DNA of 64,000 nucleotides. It comes from Adiantum capillus-veneris (taxonomy: Eukaryota > Streptophyta > Polypodiopsida > Polypodiales > Pteridaceae). The notes beneath the pieces are model-generated. The model was given only the letters and a program-made list of their open reading frames with translations. It did not search any database and was not told where the DNA came from. Positions 1-11,035 of the stretch are shown piece after piece. The translations under genes were made by a program, and so were the position numbers. The DNA is taken from the NCBI GenBank assembly GCA_014529385.2, contig CM043959.1, forward strand, positions 993,358 through 1,057,357, in the 5' to 3' direction. Position 1 is the first letter of the stretch. Each line of letters begins with the position of its first letter.

Positions 1-1
1 G

Positions 2-238
2 TATGAGGGCTGCAATGTGTCAATCACCTTGGCATCTGTGGAGGAGATCGGAGAGGATGCTGATTCGAAAGCCGCTGAAATGGTGTCAGACGAGCCTGGC
101 GTTGCTACTCTCTATGGGATGCATGCGGAGGACCTACGAAATGAAACGAAGGACATTTTCCTAAACAAAGAGCTCTATATAGACATAGGGAGTTATGCTA
201 AGCTATGTGAGGATGAGAGAGACCTCTTAAAGCCATAG
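2..238 (+). CDS. TNP2-type transposase, C-terminal exon (partial)
   Basis: Last exon of the CACTA transposase, cut by the window edge; the frame is open from base 2 to the stop at 236-238. It is the acidic C-terminal tail that follows the DUF4216 region, with the signature LYGMHAEDLRNET and then ELYIDIGSYAKLCEDE. The same tail occurs on the minus strand at 62318-62620 (LYGVHAEELQNET, ELYIDIGSYAELCEDE), which fixes the identity. TNP2 acts in the nucleus, binding element ends and catalysing cut-and-paste transposition. Nothing in this piece is broken, but the upstream catalytic region cannot be seen. Confidence 0.8.
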   Translation, partial: YEGCNVSITLASVEEIGEDADSKAAEMVSDEPGVATLYGMHAEDLRNETKDIFLNKELYIDIGSYAKLCEDERDLLKP

Positions 239-418
239 ACATTGTATGTGAGCAATTTTGCTCCTTTTTATCATATATATTATATTCACATGGAGCTCTG
301 CCCATTCTTGTCTCTATGCTAAACTTGTGAAATTTAAATTGTGAATCAAATTATAACTTATTCAGATTTTCTTCTCCATTCATCATTAAGATTTAATGTT
401 CGTGTATTTAATGCAGGT

Positions 419-1758
419 ATGCATGATGATCACTTTCTTGATTCCTTGGATCCCGAGCAGAGGAGGTGATACGAGGATCTCCATCGCTCTGGTACACAAT
501 CACGTCATTCCACTCCTTCAGAGTCTCCGTCTGCTTCAGAGTGATCAGCACGCTCCGAGGCTTCGGTGTTGACTAGACGATCTACACACTCCTCTAGGCA
601 CCGACGCTCTATTGATGGCGGCAGTTACTATGGAGAAACTGCCGTTGATGCTTCCACACCGCCTCGTAGTCATTGAGGCTCCTTACCTTCCCCTTCTTTT
701 CCTGCCCCCACACCAGCCACGACGTCACCCTCTACTCCAAGTTTTATGCGGCTATCGACCGTTCCTAGCTACACACCACTCGCTACTCCTCCGGGACTCA
801 CCCCACACTACACTCCTCGCTTTGGGGGCTAGACTCCAGTGGAGACACCTGTCGTCCATACCCCCATGGAGATGCCACTCAAGATCCCTATCAAGACGCT
901 TGCATCGACACGCAAGTTCACACATCACAGGCGAGAGGGCTTGTCGTACTCTGTTGACATCAGCGGCAGCATCATCTTGGATGAGGACGACAAGAAGGTG
1001 ATCTCGCGCATGCGTAGCCTTTGCTCTTAGGTATTTCAACTCTACATACTAAACACCTAGAGTGAAGTGCCAAATGAATTAAAAGACAGAGTCATCAGCA
1101 TGTTGCATGACGAGATTCCCGTGTCAAATTGGGATGAGCGCTTCAATGAAGACCTGATGAAGGTGCGGATACGCGAGTACTGCAATCACAAGCGCTCTGA
1201 AGTGCAAAAAGCAATTAATCATGGTTGGAACATGCAAGATTGGCTGGCCAAAGAAGATTGGAAGAATGCAAAGCAAGCAGCTCGGGAGAATCATGAAAAA
1301 TGGAAGCAACAAAAGGAGGCAGTCAAAGCGCGAGTAGAGACAAGGAGCTCGCACCACTTGGAGAGCGGCGGCGGACGGGCGTCATTTGAGGCCGACTTTG
1401 TAAGTGTTTTTGCATTGCCCTTTAGGTTTGGTAGTTATGGGTATTCGTACTTTTGAATTCTAACATAACGTACTCTTTGTATGTTTTGAACAATGGTCAA
1501 TGACTGGACGTGACCCCACACCGTACGAGCGCGAGTATGCGGGCAGAAAGGGCTTAAATGCCCTTATGAAAATTCTGAGTTCTCGCTCCGTCTTGGTTAG
1601 TATTTAACTTTACTCTCTTGTATTTGTTGTATTTTAACAATAAGCTAAAAATTAGATTGTTTTGTAATTATATGTTTATACTTACAGAAAGTCTTATTGT
1701 TTTTTTTTTCCAGAATCCGACAGATATGCTGCAGGGACGCGATAAGACGTCAGATTAG
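419..1758 (+). pseudogene. CACTA second gene (Transposase_24-like), decayed
   Basis: Second protein of CACTA I, downstream of TNP2 as in En/Spm, where the partner protein binds subterminal repeats. Start at 419 (after TTTAATGCAG) by comparison with element III. Exon 1 is about 419-1399, exon 2 is 1494-1595, exon 3 is 1714-1758 ending TSD-stop. The N-terminus is Ser/Thr/Pro-rich with TP repeats; the C-terminal part has a Transposase_24-like stretch (WLAKEDWKNAKQAARENHEK, then SSHHLESGG). Exon 1 has several in-frame stops, for example TGA near 468 and TAG near 831. The acceptor before exon 2 reads CAA (1491-1493) where element III has CAG. Non-functional. Confidence 0.8.
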
Positions 1759-2082
1759 TCAACATCAATCTAGACGTAGACATATAACACTAGTTTTCTT
1801 TTCTCATAGTATGTATAAGGAGATGACGTGCGTACGTCAATTTTGTAACTATTGGTCAACGATGTTTTTTTTTTCAAAAATGAAAATTGTGTTGTAACTA
1901 GTACATTTTGGTCAAAGCTTAACAATCAAGTGATTTTGCCTATGATGTGTATAATTTTGTCAGTGTATACCTTTTGTCAATTCACTTTTGCCGATATACT
2001 TTTGTCAGTTTCACATCTTCATTTTGAAAAATTTATGTTCAATATGCTTGATGGGGTGCAAGGCATTCAAAAAATTTTCTTC

Positions 2083-2308
2083 TCGAGTGTCGCTATATGC
2101 GTCGCTATTTTTGGTCCTATAACGTCTCCATATGCATCGCTAAATTGGGAACTACATAGTCGCTATATGTGTCTCTATATAGCGATGCATATAGCGACGT
2201 TCTCTTTACGATGTTTTTAGCGACGCTTAAAGTGATGCCGGGGGAAAAAAGTTCCCCGTGTATTTTCATCGCTACAGCCGTCACAAGTGTGAAGAATCTC
2301 TTGTAATG
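2083..2308 (+). repeat. CACTA I 3' subterminal repeats and terminus
   Basis: Many copies of a GTCGCTATA / TATAGCGAC motif in both orientations lie between about 2083 and 2275, followed by the terminal CTCTTGTAATG at 2298-2308. Clusters of short subterminal motifs next to CACTA termini are the known binding sites of the TnpA-type protein in En/Spm; that role is inferred here. The same motif fills 60115-60360 in element III. Confidence 0.8.
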
Positions 2309-2436
2309 CATTGTTATTTTGCTCTGTGCTGCTGATCCATTAGTACCACAATTAGGTCTATCTTTGCTATTAAAAAATTATTCAATGAACCTAGCATATA
2401 TTTGATCTTCTTTGCTCCGTACTTCTTGCACACTTC
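2309..2436. other. Spacer between CACTA elements I and II
   Basis: 128 bases between the terminus of element I and the first CACTA of element II. No gene or repeat recognised. It is the only candidate pre-insertion sequence in the first 8.6 kb. Confidence 0.5.
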
Positions 2437-2640
2437 CACTACAACACAACATGGAGATATCGACGCGCGTATATCGACGAAATTAGCGGGCGTTGATATA
2501 CGCATCGATATAGGCGTCGCAATGTGCGTCGTTATACACGTGGAAAGGCTTTATTTCCCACGCGTATATCGATGCCTATAGTGACGCGTATAGCGATGCA
2601 AAAAAATTTGGGGGAAAAAAGCGAAACCCGCGAGCAGCAG
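2437..2640 (+). repeat. CACTA II 5' terminus and subterminal repeats
   Basis: Terminus CACTACAACACAACATGG followed by repeated ATATCGACGCG / GCGTATATCGA / GGCGTCGC motifs in both orientations to about 2600. The motif set differs from the GTCGCTATA set of elements I and III, so the subterminal code is subfamily specific. Confidence 0.8.
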
Positions 2641-3304
<664 letters not shown>

Positions 3305-3790
3305 CGAGATCGCTTTTTTGAGCAAGAACCATGCAAGGCTTCTGAATCTTTCTCAAGTTGCTCATCCATCTCCACATTAACTTCTGGCTTGGACATGGAG
3401 GCCCCGTCCGGTTTACAATCAGGTAGAAAACTTTCATTGGGCTGAGAACTTCCATGGCTTGTGCATGTGGTGAAAAAAACACCAGGATGGGCATAATATC
3501 CTTGGAAAAACCTGTGCAAAAAATTGCAAACAGACGGAACATTACAAAAATGACAAAAATGGTCATGCTTTAATATATGATTCATCAAGTGCGGCATTGG
3601 AACTAAAAGAGGCAAAGGGGTTTTCTCTGCTACATGCATTGCCATGTACACCTGGGAGTGCACGTATGTGTCTACCCATATAGGATTTGACCAATAAAGA
3701 CGAGATTTTGACCCGGTGGTCCTGATCTTCGTACACCTTTGGACCGAGGTGTACGGAGATTGGGCAAGACTAGAGAATGCGAGGTAGTTT
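3305..3790 (-). other. Minus-strand coding-like segment in CACTA II leader
   Basis: The minus strand is open from about 3876 down through 3305, and the part outside the microsatellites has normal amino-acid composition, for example FLHRFFQGYYAHPGVFF near 3530 and SKPEVNVEMDEQLEKDSEAL near 3380. I do not recognise the protein. It is antisense to the transposase genes and lies in the non-coding leader, where CACTA elements are known to carry captured host gene pieces. It may therefore be a captured exon, or only a chance open frame; no matching splice sites were confirmed. Confidence 0.3.
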
Positions 3791-3802
3791 ACATTGTGAG
3801 GA

Positions 3803-3839
<37 letters not shown>

Positions 3840-3860
3840 CAACATTCATAATCATTGTAG

Positions 3861-6800
3861 ATGGCAACGTCATCAACTAACATGGAGGAAAATATTGCAT
3901 GCTCGTGCACGCTCTGTAAGTATCAAATCCTACGCAAGCGTAGGATATGTAATGAGCATGTGCACAAGTACGGAGAGTTTGCTAGAGAAACCGTACAGAA
4001 TCTGCGATACGACTCCTACGGAACAGGCATTGATTTCTGCGACATAGCACCTACATCTGAGAGAGAGAGAAAAAAGATTATGCGTGAAGGTCCGACCAAT
4101 ATAGAGCCATGGATGGAAGCAGAAAAGGGCTTACAGACAGAAGACGACTGCATGGAGGAGATGCTGGATGCCTTCTTCTAGACAAGCGAGGAGAACGCGA
4201 ACGAAGCAGCACCAGAAGTCGTGCGCCTATCTCCTGAAGACATGTTGAGGAAGTTGGCATGTCAACCAATCTATGAAGGCGCCAAAATATCTGTGCTTCG
4301 TACTTGTCTAGAGTTTTTGAATCTTCAGTCAGTGTACGGGTGGTCAGATGCAAGCGTCACTGCTTTGTTTAGGTACGTAGTTTACAAAAGAGATTTTCCG
4401 GTTGCAACGGTGATGTACTCGGAGAGCTTGTTAATTTAATGTGGCCTAAACAGGTTATTGCGGGAGCAACTTCTCCCGGCTGGCAATGAAATGCCCCCCT
4501 CCAGGCCAGATGCAAAGCAACTTCTGACTTTAGTTGGCTTGGACTACAACAAGATTCATGCATGTCCAAATGATTGCATTCTTTTTCGCAATGAATTCGC
4601 AGATTGTCTATCGTGTCCTAAGTGCGGAGCAATGCGCTACAAACAAGATGCAGTTGGCGAGACAGTGTCAGCTAAAGTGTTGCGGCATTTCCCTATTATT
4701 CCTAGGATAAAAAGCATGTTTCGTTGTGGTTCCATTGCAAAGTTGATGCGGTGGCATTCTACGAATAGATCCACTGACGCAACATTTAGGCTGCCCGCTG
4801 ATTCGAAGGCTTGGAGGCACATTGAAGATACCTGGCCACATTTTAAGAGTGAACCACGCAATTTGAGTTTGGGCATGGAAATGGATGGAGTCAATCCATT
4901 TGGCTTGAGAAGCTCGTCATGGAGCACTTGGCCTGTGTGCCTTATCAATTACAACCTCCCTCCGTGGCTTGCTATCAAGAAGGGTCATTTGATTTTAAGC
5001 TTGATTGTACCTGGTAAGTTCAAGGCAAAAAACATGGATGTTTATCTAGCTCCACTAGTTGACGAGCTCCAGGAGTTATGGCATGGGATCGACATAGCAG
5101 ATGCGGTTGAACCAGTAGGACAACAACATGCAAGGATCCATGGACTTCTTATGTGGACTATGCATGATTGGCCAGGATACGGAGAAGCTTCTGGTAATGG
5201 TTATTGATTTACAAAATTCTCGCTATTCGCAAGCCCTTTGCCTTGGCCTGATTCATGCTTTGATATATGCATGACTAACAACTTCGGGATACAATGCATG
5301 TCCAATTTGCGAACAGTCTTTGGATGTGCGCTATTCTCCATCTCTTCGAAAGACAATTTATCAAGGCCACCACCGTTATCTTCCAGATGGCCATCACTTG
5401 CGCAAAGGCCAGCTTGGTCGCGTCGAATGTCGTCCTATGCATGTACAAGAGTGGCGTCGCCGATGGGAGCAACATGAGGGGCAACCTGTTCCAGGAATGA
5501 AACGTTTGTCCATTCTCCATACGTTGCCGTACTGGGGTGATCTACTAATTAACCATTTGCTGGATCCAATGCATATATTCAAGAATGTGGGAGAGCTCCT
5601 CTGGAAGACAATCATGGAAATGAAAGACAATCGAGCTTCACGAGATGATTTGCAGTCGGTTGGAAAGATGCTAGAGCTGTGGCCTTTCACCAATGCAGCT
5701 GGTTAAACAAAACTTCCAAGAGCGCCATGGGTATTGCTAAAAAACGAAGAGCGACAAGTGAAAAGGGTGATTTCAGAGTTCAGGACGCCAACAGGATATA
5801 TGCGATGTCTCAAGACAGCATTCACCCGTGACGATCAACTTTTAGGGTTGAAATCGTACGACTGGCATAAGTTCTTGCAATTCATTCTTCCAATTGCGAT
5901 CAAGGGGTGTTTAACGGAGGAAGTGCAGACCTGCATATACAAGATTTCAGAGCTAGTGCGGTGGATCTCTTCCAAGGAGATACGGGAGGAATCTATTGCA
6001 GTCGCAAGGGCTAACTCCATTGAGGCACTTTGCATGATTGAGAAGTATCTACCCACGAGCTCCCTAACTATCCAAATGCACTTGCTCGTCCATGTAGTAG
6101 ATGAGGTTGCAGTGGCAGGTACAGTCCACAGACGTTGGATGTTCTTTCTAGAGCGGTTCATGAAAACACTTAAGGGTTTTGTTCGCCAAAAAGCGCGTAT
6201 AGAGGGGAGCATGGCAGAAGGATGGCTGGTGCAAGAGTCTCTTGTATTGACGACCAAATTTCTATCCGTTTCTGACCTAGAAATGCCTCGATTGTGGAGC
6301 AATGAGGAGGATGCAAGACTAGTGGGAAAGGAGCCGCAAGGGCAAGGGGTGCCGAAGAAAATGAACTTGGCCATGCGAGAAAAGATCATGAAGTTCTGTA
6401 TACTAAATTCAGCGTCGATGCAAAAATGGCTTGAAAGGTACGAAGAAGAGAAAGAGAGACGCAATCTAGAGCGACAGGATTTCAGGCGAAGTCGAACGAC
6501 TAGAGGCTTACCCTTGCCAGACTATCTCGCTCCTCTACCTGAATTCCCTACAATGGCATGGTTGGACAAGACAGTGGGAGCAGCTCGACAGATCGGAGAA
6601 CCCATATCTCTAGAAGAGGAAGAGCTGGCTATTGGATATGACTGGAAGTATCATACATACATGGCACTATGGTCGCATGGAAAGCATTTCAGAACACAAC
6701 AAATTGACAGCAGAACAAACACGTTTGACAGTGGGGTAATGGTTAGTTTCATGCAAAAGAGCAGGGCCAGTGCTAGAGACACGAATGAGAGCACTAGAAA

Positions 6801-7356
6801 CCTGGATTACTGTGGTCTGGTGTCAGATATCCTGAAAGTAAGCTTCATGCGGTTTGAGATGTTTTTGTTGGATGTGAAGTGGTTCAAGGTGATTACTTCT
6901 GGTCGCAATGCAACGGTACGCAGAGATGGAAACAAACTTGTGCAAATATATTCTACAAAGACTTGGACAGATGCGAGCGACACATTTGCTCTCCTCGAAC
7001 ATTACGAGCAAGTGGTCTTTGTACCGGACCCTCGAGAGCGACAATGGTGGTTTGTGGTTCAGGTTGCTCCAAGAAATAAACAAGTATTTGAAGGGCAAGA
7101 TCTCCTGGAGGAAATTCAGTCAGACGACGTCCATACTACTGTGACATTAGATGAGATGGACGAAGGTATGGCAGAGGAAGCTGACAGATATACGAGGGAT
7201 GACGCAGACGAGCCAGAATTGACAGTTGTAGATGAAGATGCAATGGATGAAGACAATCTGCCAGAACGAGTTGGGGCAGAGTTATGTTTGCAATTAGAGA
7301 TAGACGATGATACGGTGCAAGATCTTATCGATGATGCCTCACTCGTCGAGGCCTAG
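3861..7356 (+). pseudogene. TNP2-type CACTA transposase (Transposase_21, DUF4218, DUF4216)
   Basis: Near-complete transposase gene of CACTA II. The start at 3861 gives an N-terminus with the usual HVHKYGEF region. An intron at 4373-4453 has canonical ends (AG-GTACGT, AACAG-G). The Transposase_21 domain is at about 4540-5190 and 5290-5690 (RWHSTNRSTDATF, DGVNPFGLRSS, VDELQELW). DUF4218 is near 6060-6240 (MHLLVHVVDEV, GSMAEGWLVQESL). DUF4216 is near 6870-7080 (VKWFKVITSGRNATVRR). Lesions: TAG at 4179-4181, TAA at 5704-5706, and a second intron (donor GTAATG at 5194, branch-like CTAAC near 5274) whose acceptor reads GG at 5286-5287. Otherwise the frame holds for over 1,000 codons. Confidence 0.9.
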
Positions 7357-7463
7357 GCCTGTAAGTGTTTGTGTGAAGACATTGATTTAAAATTAAGCTT
7401 AAAGTTAATTTAAACAATTGTGTTCTGACGCTTTATTTTACTTTCTTTGTGCAGGACTTTAGT

Positions 7464-8599
7464 ATGGCAGACGAGATTCCAGATCCCGCTTCCATGAGTG
7501 CAGATGCATTCATGGGCTTCGTTACACGGATGACGCCTGCTCAGATGGCAGAGGATTCTCAGTACTGGGTAACCAGAGGCACGGGTACTACGCCTCCGGG
7601 CTTCACACTCGAGGGATCGACGCCTAGGGGGGGGACGCCTACGGGGTTCAGGACGCCTATGGGTACGACGCCTTCTTCTCCCATCACGGCCGCTTCGACA
7701 CCTAGGGGTGGGACAGAGGCGGGTACGTCTTCATCTCCGCAGCACAGGCGCACTCGCCGATCTCGGCGATCGTCAGGTGGAGGTGGTGGTTGCTGTGGAG
7801 GAGGGTCCACAGATGCTTCGACCCCTCCTCGCTCACGACCCCCGTCTTACCCAGGCACACCTCTCGACACACCTCTTGGCACACCTCGGACACCTTGGGG
7901 GGCAAATGATCCTAGTGCCTCCAAGCTCTATACTGTACGGGGAGATGGTTCTGTTGACATGGATAGAGTCGGGACTGAGATGCGACAGCGGATTCGCCAG
8001 CTCGTGGAGCTGCAGTTTTCGACTAACATTCTGACGTCTTGGGATCAGCAAGAAAAGGAAAAAGTCACTTACATAGTGGAGACCATCCTGAGAGAGTACC
8101 AGCTTGCTCCGGGTTCTTTCGTTGTTTCGGCGCGGTGGATCAAGGGTGTTGTACGGGACACCATCAAACATCGATGAGATGCAGCTCGGAAGGCTTTCAG
8201 GACCCGCTCGCCGAAGCCTTCGGGCATCCCACACGAGACGTGGCTGCAGATCAGGGAGGATGAGCGGACAACGGCCACGCAGTTCAGACAGCAGCGTGAG
8301 GCCGCGCAGGTACGACAGATGACTAGGGGGACATCTCATCTTGGCAGCGGAGGCTTCGACACCTTTCGCTATGAGTTTGTGAGTTTCTAATCCAATCTTA
8401 ACTATGGCGTTTTTTAAAACACGATGAATCATGTATTCTTATTACTTTGATTTTTGTATAAACACAGAATCTTGCGATGCATCGAGCTCCATCATGCGAG
8501 GAGGAGTCAGATGGATATCGCAGAGGTATCTATGAAGTACTGAATGATCTTGAAGCTTCAGGAGAGCCTGTAGACTGGGAGGCCTTACAGTCTCGCTGA
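7464..8599 (+). pseudogene. CACTA second gene (Transposase_24-like), one nonsense mutation
   Basis: Partner gene of CACTA II, about 100 bases after TNP2. Exon 1 7464-8378, intron 8379-8467 (GTGAGT to ACACAG), exon 2 8468-8599. The N-terminal third is rich in TP/GTP repeats, then an Arg-rich patch (HRRTRRSRRSSGG) and a Gly/Cys run, then a conserved C-terminal part with FRQQREAAQVRQM and GTSHLGSGGF, resembling the SSHHLGSGG region of the element III protein. In-frame TGA at 8175-8177 splits it; the rest stays in frame through the spliced second exon. By analogy with TnpA it would bind subterminal repeats; this is inferred. Confidence 0.8.
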
Positions 8600-8605
8600 T
8601 CGCTT

Positions 8606-8817
8606 GAGGTGAGACGTCTAGTAAGGGTAGAATGATAGGATGAGGAGAGCGCAAGATTTCCCCAAGTCTCTCGGCTCCAAACAACAGGGCTATTCTTTGC
8701 TGATAAAAGATTTTTCTATCAATACAAATATTCACACGGATATGACGCACAAAATGGAAAGGAAACATACGGGGATCATCATTCTCATTATTGGCATCCA
8801 TACTTACACACAAGAGC
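8606..8817 (-). other. Possible further minus-strand coding sequence
   Basis: On the minus strand a frame reads MDANNENDDPRMFPFHFV and continues to about 8606, where it runs into antisense of the CACTA II gene. It has balanced composition and lies directly downstream of the unidentified frame at 8818-9393 but in another phase, so it could be a further exon or a frameshifted continuation. Not recognised. Confidence 0.25.
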
Positions 8818-9628
8818 CTAGCTTAGTTGCACCACCTCGGGACCAATGAGCTTGATCAGCCACAGAAGGTCAGCACCTCGGATCACTTCGACTCTTCCTG
8901 ATGCATCTGTGAAGACGTAAGGCGTGATGGCAACACTTTGTACAATGCTGAGCCTTTTAGCAAGCAACAATTGGATGCTATTACCATAATCAGCATGACG
9001 AATGAAAGTGACACCATTAATGTGCAGCACATCATCAACTAAGATAGTTTCCTTAGATTGAGATAACTTCTTGAAAATTAGCAGCAAAGGTAGGGTAGGG
9101 AGGCTTTTCACCCGGTCTCCAAAGCACTTTGAACAATATCCAAAGTGATCTTCACACGGACAGGAGGTTGGCTTGGGATTGGTGGTGTCTGGATTCACAA
9201 AGTGCACTGGGAGCACTTGCAGACGGGCGGCAATCTTGTAGGCAAGCCTTCGCCTCTTTGCTTCAGGAGGATTTAGGGGTGAGAGTCGTGGTTGCAAGTT
9301 GGAGGTTGAAGTTGGTTGCTCACTAGCCTAATTATTGCCTGTAGTGGTCATGTAATCCCTTATTAATGAGATTAAGCCAAATGTTACCTTACGCTTCAGC
9401 ACGCGCTGTGGCCTTGGGCCACTTAGGTGTAGAGGTGATCTTCCTCCTCTTCTGTTCTCCAATCTGCAACCTCCTCACGCCATTCGTCCATGTTGTAGAT
9501 TGCACCTCTTCATTGCTTGTGGACTGAAGGTCTGTGTAGCCCTCCTCAGTGGGGGCACCAAAATGATAGCGGGAAAAAGAGCAGTGCAATCGGGTGGCCT
9601 CTGTACTCGTGCACACTCCACAAACCAC
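8818..9628 (-). CDS. Unidentified two-exon minus-strand gene
   Basis: Two minus-strand open stretches, 9628-9393 and 9322-8818, join in frame if a 70-bp intron with donor GTAAGG and acceptor CTAG is removed. The 3' part has an Arg/Lys patch (EAKRRRLAYKIAARLQVLPV), a Cys-rich stretch (CPCEDHFGYCSKC) and a C-terminal region with ILVDDVLHINGVTF. I do not recognise a family. The 5' part overlaps the end of a J-type LTR and its putative primer site (9543-9563), so the true start is uncertain and the frame may be the gag of the J element. It may instead be a host gene fragment. Confidence 0.35.
9543..9560 (-). other. Putative primer-binding site of family J
   Basis: Minus sense TGGTGCCCCCACTGAGG, three bases after the LTR end TATCA. 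Begins with TGG as primer sites do, but the tRNA is not one I can name; it is not initiator Met. Confidence 0.35.
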
Positions 9629-11035
9629 GCCTCATGCAAACAAGCAAAGAACAAAACAAAGGGGGCACCACCCTAAATTAAGAGGTTTAGGGACCTCACA
9701 CATAGTGCACATAGGCAAGTGAGACTTCTGGCATTATGATGGCATCAAAACATATGGCAAAACACATAGAAACGAAGCTTAGGGACCTTATGTAGCATAT
9801 ATATACACAAGACATCAGCTTAACAATACAACGGCATCTGATCATACATAACAAGGATATAGAGAAGCAAGCCAAGGATGGCATAATCCCTTGTCAAAAA
9901 CAATCAACCCAACAAGTAGGTATGATCCTACTAGCAACACATCAATACCTTAGAGAATGATGGCGAGGATGGTGGCCATGGAGCATGAGAGAAGACTCCT
10001 TATTTAGGTTTCAGGGCTAGTAATGTAGCATACTAGAGGGAGAGAGAGAGGGAGAGAGAGTAGAGCTCCATCCATAGCTCCTTGTTGTGAGCAATGTCGT
10101 CATAGCTTCATTGCTTGGTGAAGTGGGTGAAGTGTTGTCGTTTTGAGTGAGAGAAGGCCTCCTTATATAGGTTTCTGAGAGGGTTTAGGATTAGGGATAA
10201 ACATGCTTAAATTCGTTGATTGGGGTTACTTTTTGCTTAGGGTGGTCAACAGATTGAGGTCACCTGATATGTCACCATCAAGATATTCTCTAGAGTGATG
10301 TGAGAGGGGAGGGTAAATGCTGATTTTTCTGATTGTGACACATGGGGATAAGGCCTTGACCAACATTTAAGAGCAGGTAGGTGGCTGTTGAAACTGGAGG
10401 TTCTGCACATGTCAGGGGGGGACCTGCGGGGGTCCTCCGGAATATCAAATTCTCAAAAAATCCTCAACCATGGCTTCTTTTGACATGTGTTCTTTGAAAA
10501 AATCAGCATGTCTCTTTTCAACTCAAAAGTCTTTATCCCTGTTGACTCACCTTTACCATAAGATTTTCCCCTTTTCTCCTCTTGTAACTGCATTGTTGAT
10601 GCCCAATCACTGCTTCTAGTAACAGTGAACTGTTACCTACCAAATACTTATGGTGCAGTAAAAAATATTTACCATGGGTAAAAAAAGTTACTGTAGGTAA
10701 AAAGTGATTTGTATTTACCATGTAGGTGAAAAATATTTACTGTAGGTAAAAAATATTTACTATGGTAAAAAATATTTATTGTCGGTAAAAAAGTGAAAAC
10801 GGAGTATGCTGTGCTGTGAGTCCACACGAACATCCTCGTGTAAATTTCACTAGAAATTCACACCTAGAATGGGCTATTCTGTAAGATATAGGTTGTAGGC
10901 ATGCATAAGAGCTCGTTCCCACGTATCTTCTGTCCATGGCACTTTTTACTCCTTGGTGCTTGTGAAGTAGATTTTTCTTCTCTTTCGAGATCCCTTGGAC
11001 TAGAGTATCCTCATCTCCCCAACAACTGACTGTGC
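9564..11035 (-). mobile_element. Athila/Tat-like LTR (family J, copy 1)
   Basis: LTR-like region in minus orientation. Its 3' end (minus sense) is CCGCTATCA at 9564, followed by TTT and TGGTGCCCCCACTGAGG, a possible primer site of Athila/Tat layout (LTR, short spacer, TGG). A minus-strand TATA motif (CTATATAAGG) lies at 10158-10170, with a weaker copy near 10000. The start of this LTR is not seen; it breaks off near 11035 against a gypsy remnant. It resembles 12995-13150 in the block AAGGGGGCACCACC followed by an A-rich stretch. No genes inside. Confidence 0.5.
10650..10795. repeat. Degenerate tandem repeat of TTTAC/GTAAA units
   Basis: About six imperfect units of the form ATTTACTGTAGGTAAAAA, period near 22 bases, each a small palindrome. 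It lies inside the J copy-1 LTR region. No coding content. Confidence 0.6.

Larger units (their letters stand above)
1..2308 (+). mobile_element. CACTA (En/Spm) element I, 3' part
   Basis: The 3' portion of a CACTA-superfamily DNA transposon; the 5' part lies left of the window. It holds the last exon of a TNP2 transposase gene, a decayed second gene and a subterminal repeat zone. It ends at 2308 with CTCTTGTAATG, whose reverse complement CATTACAAGAG matches the CACTACAAGAGG terminus of element III at 60084, with one change in the outer four bases. Its proteins match those of element III closely, so I and III are one family in opposite orientation. The outer CACTA-to-CATTA change and the broken genes suggest an old, immobile copy. 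Confidence 0.85.
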
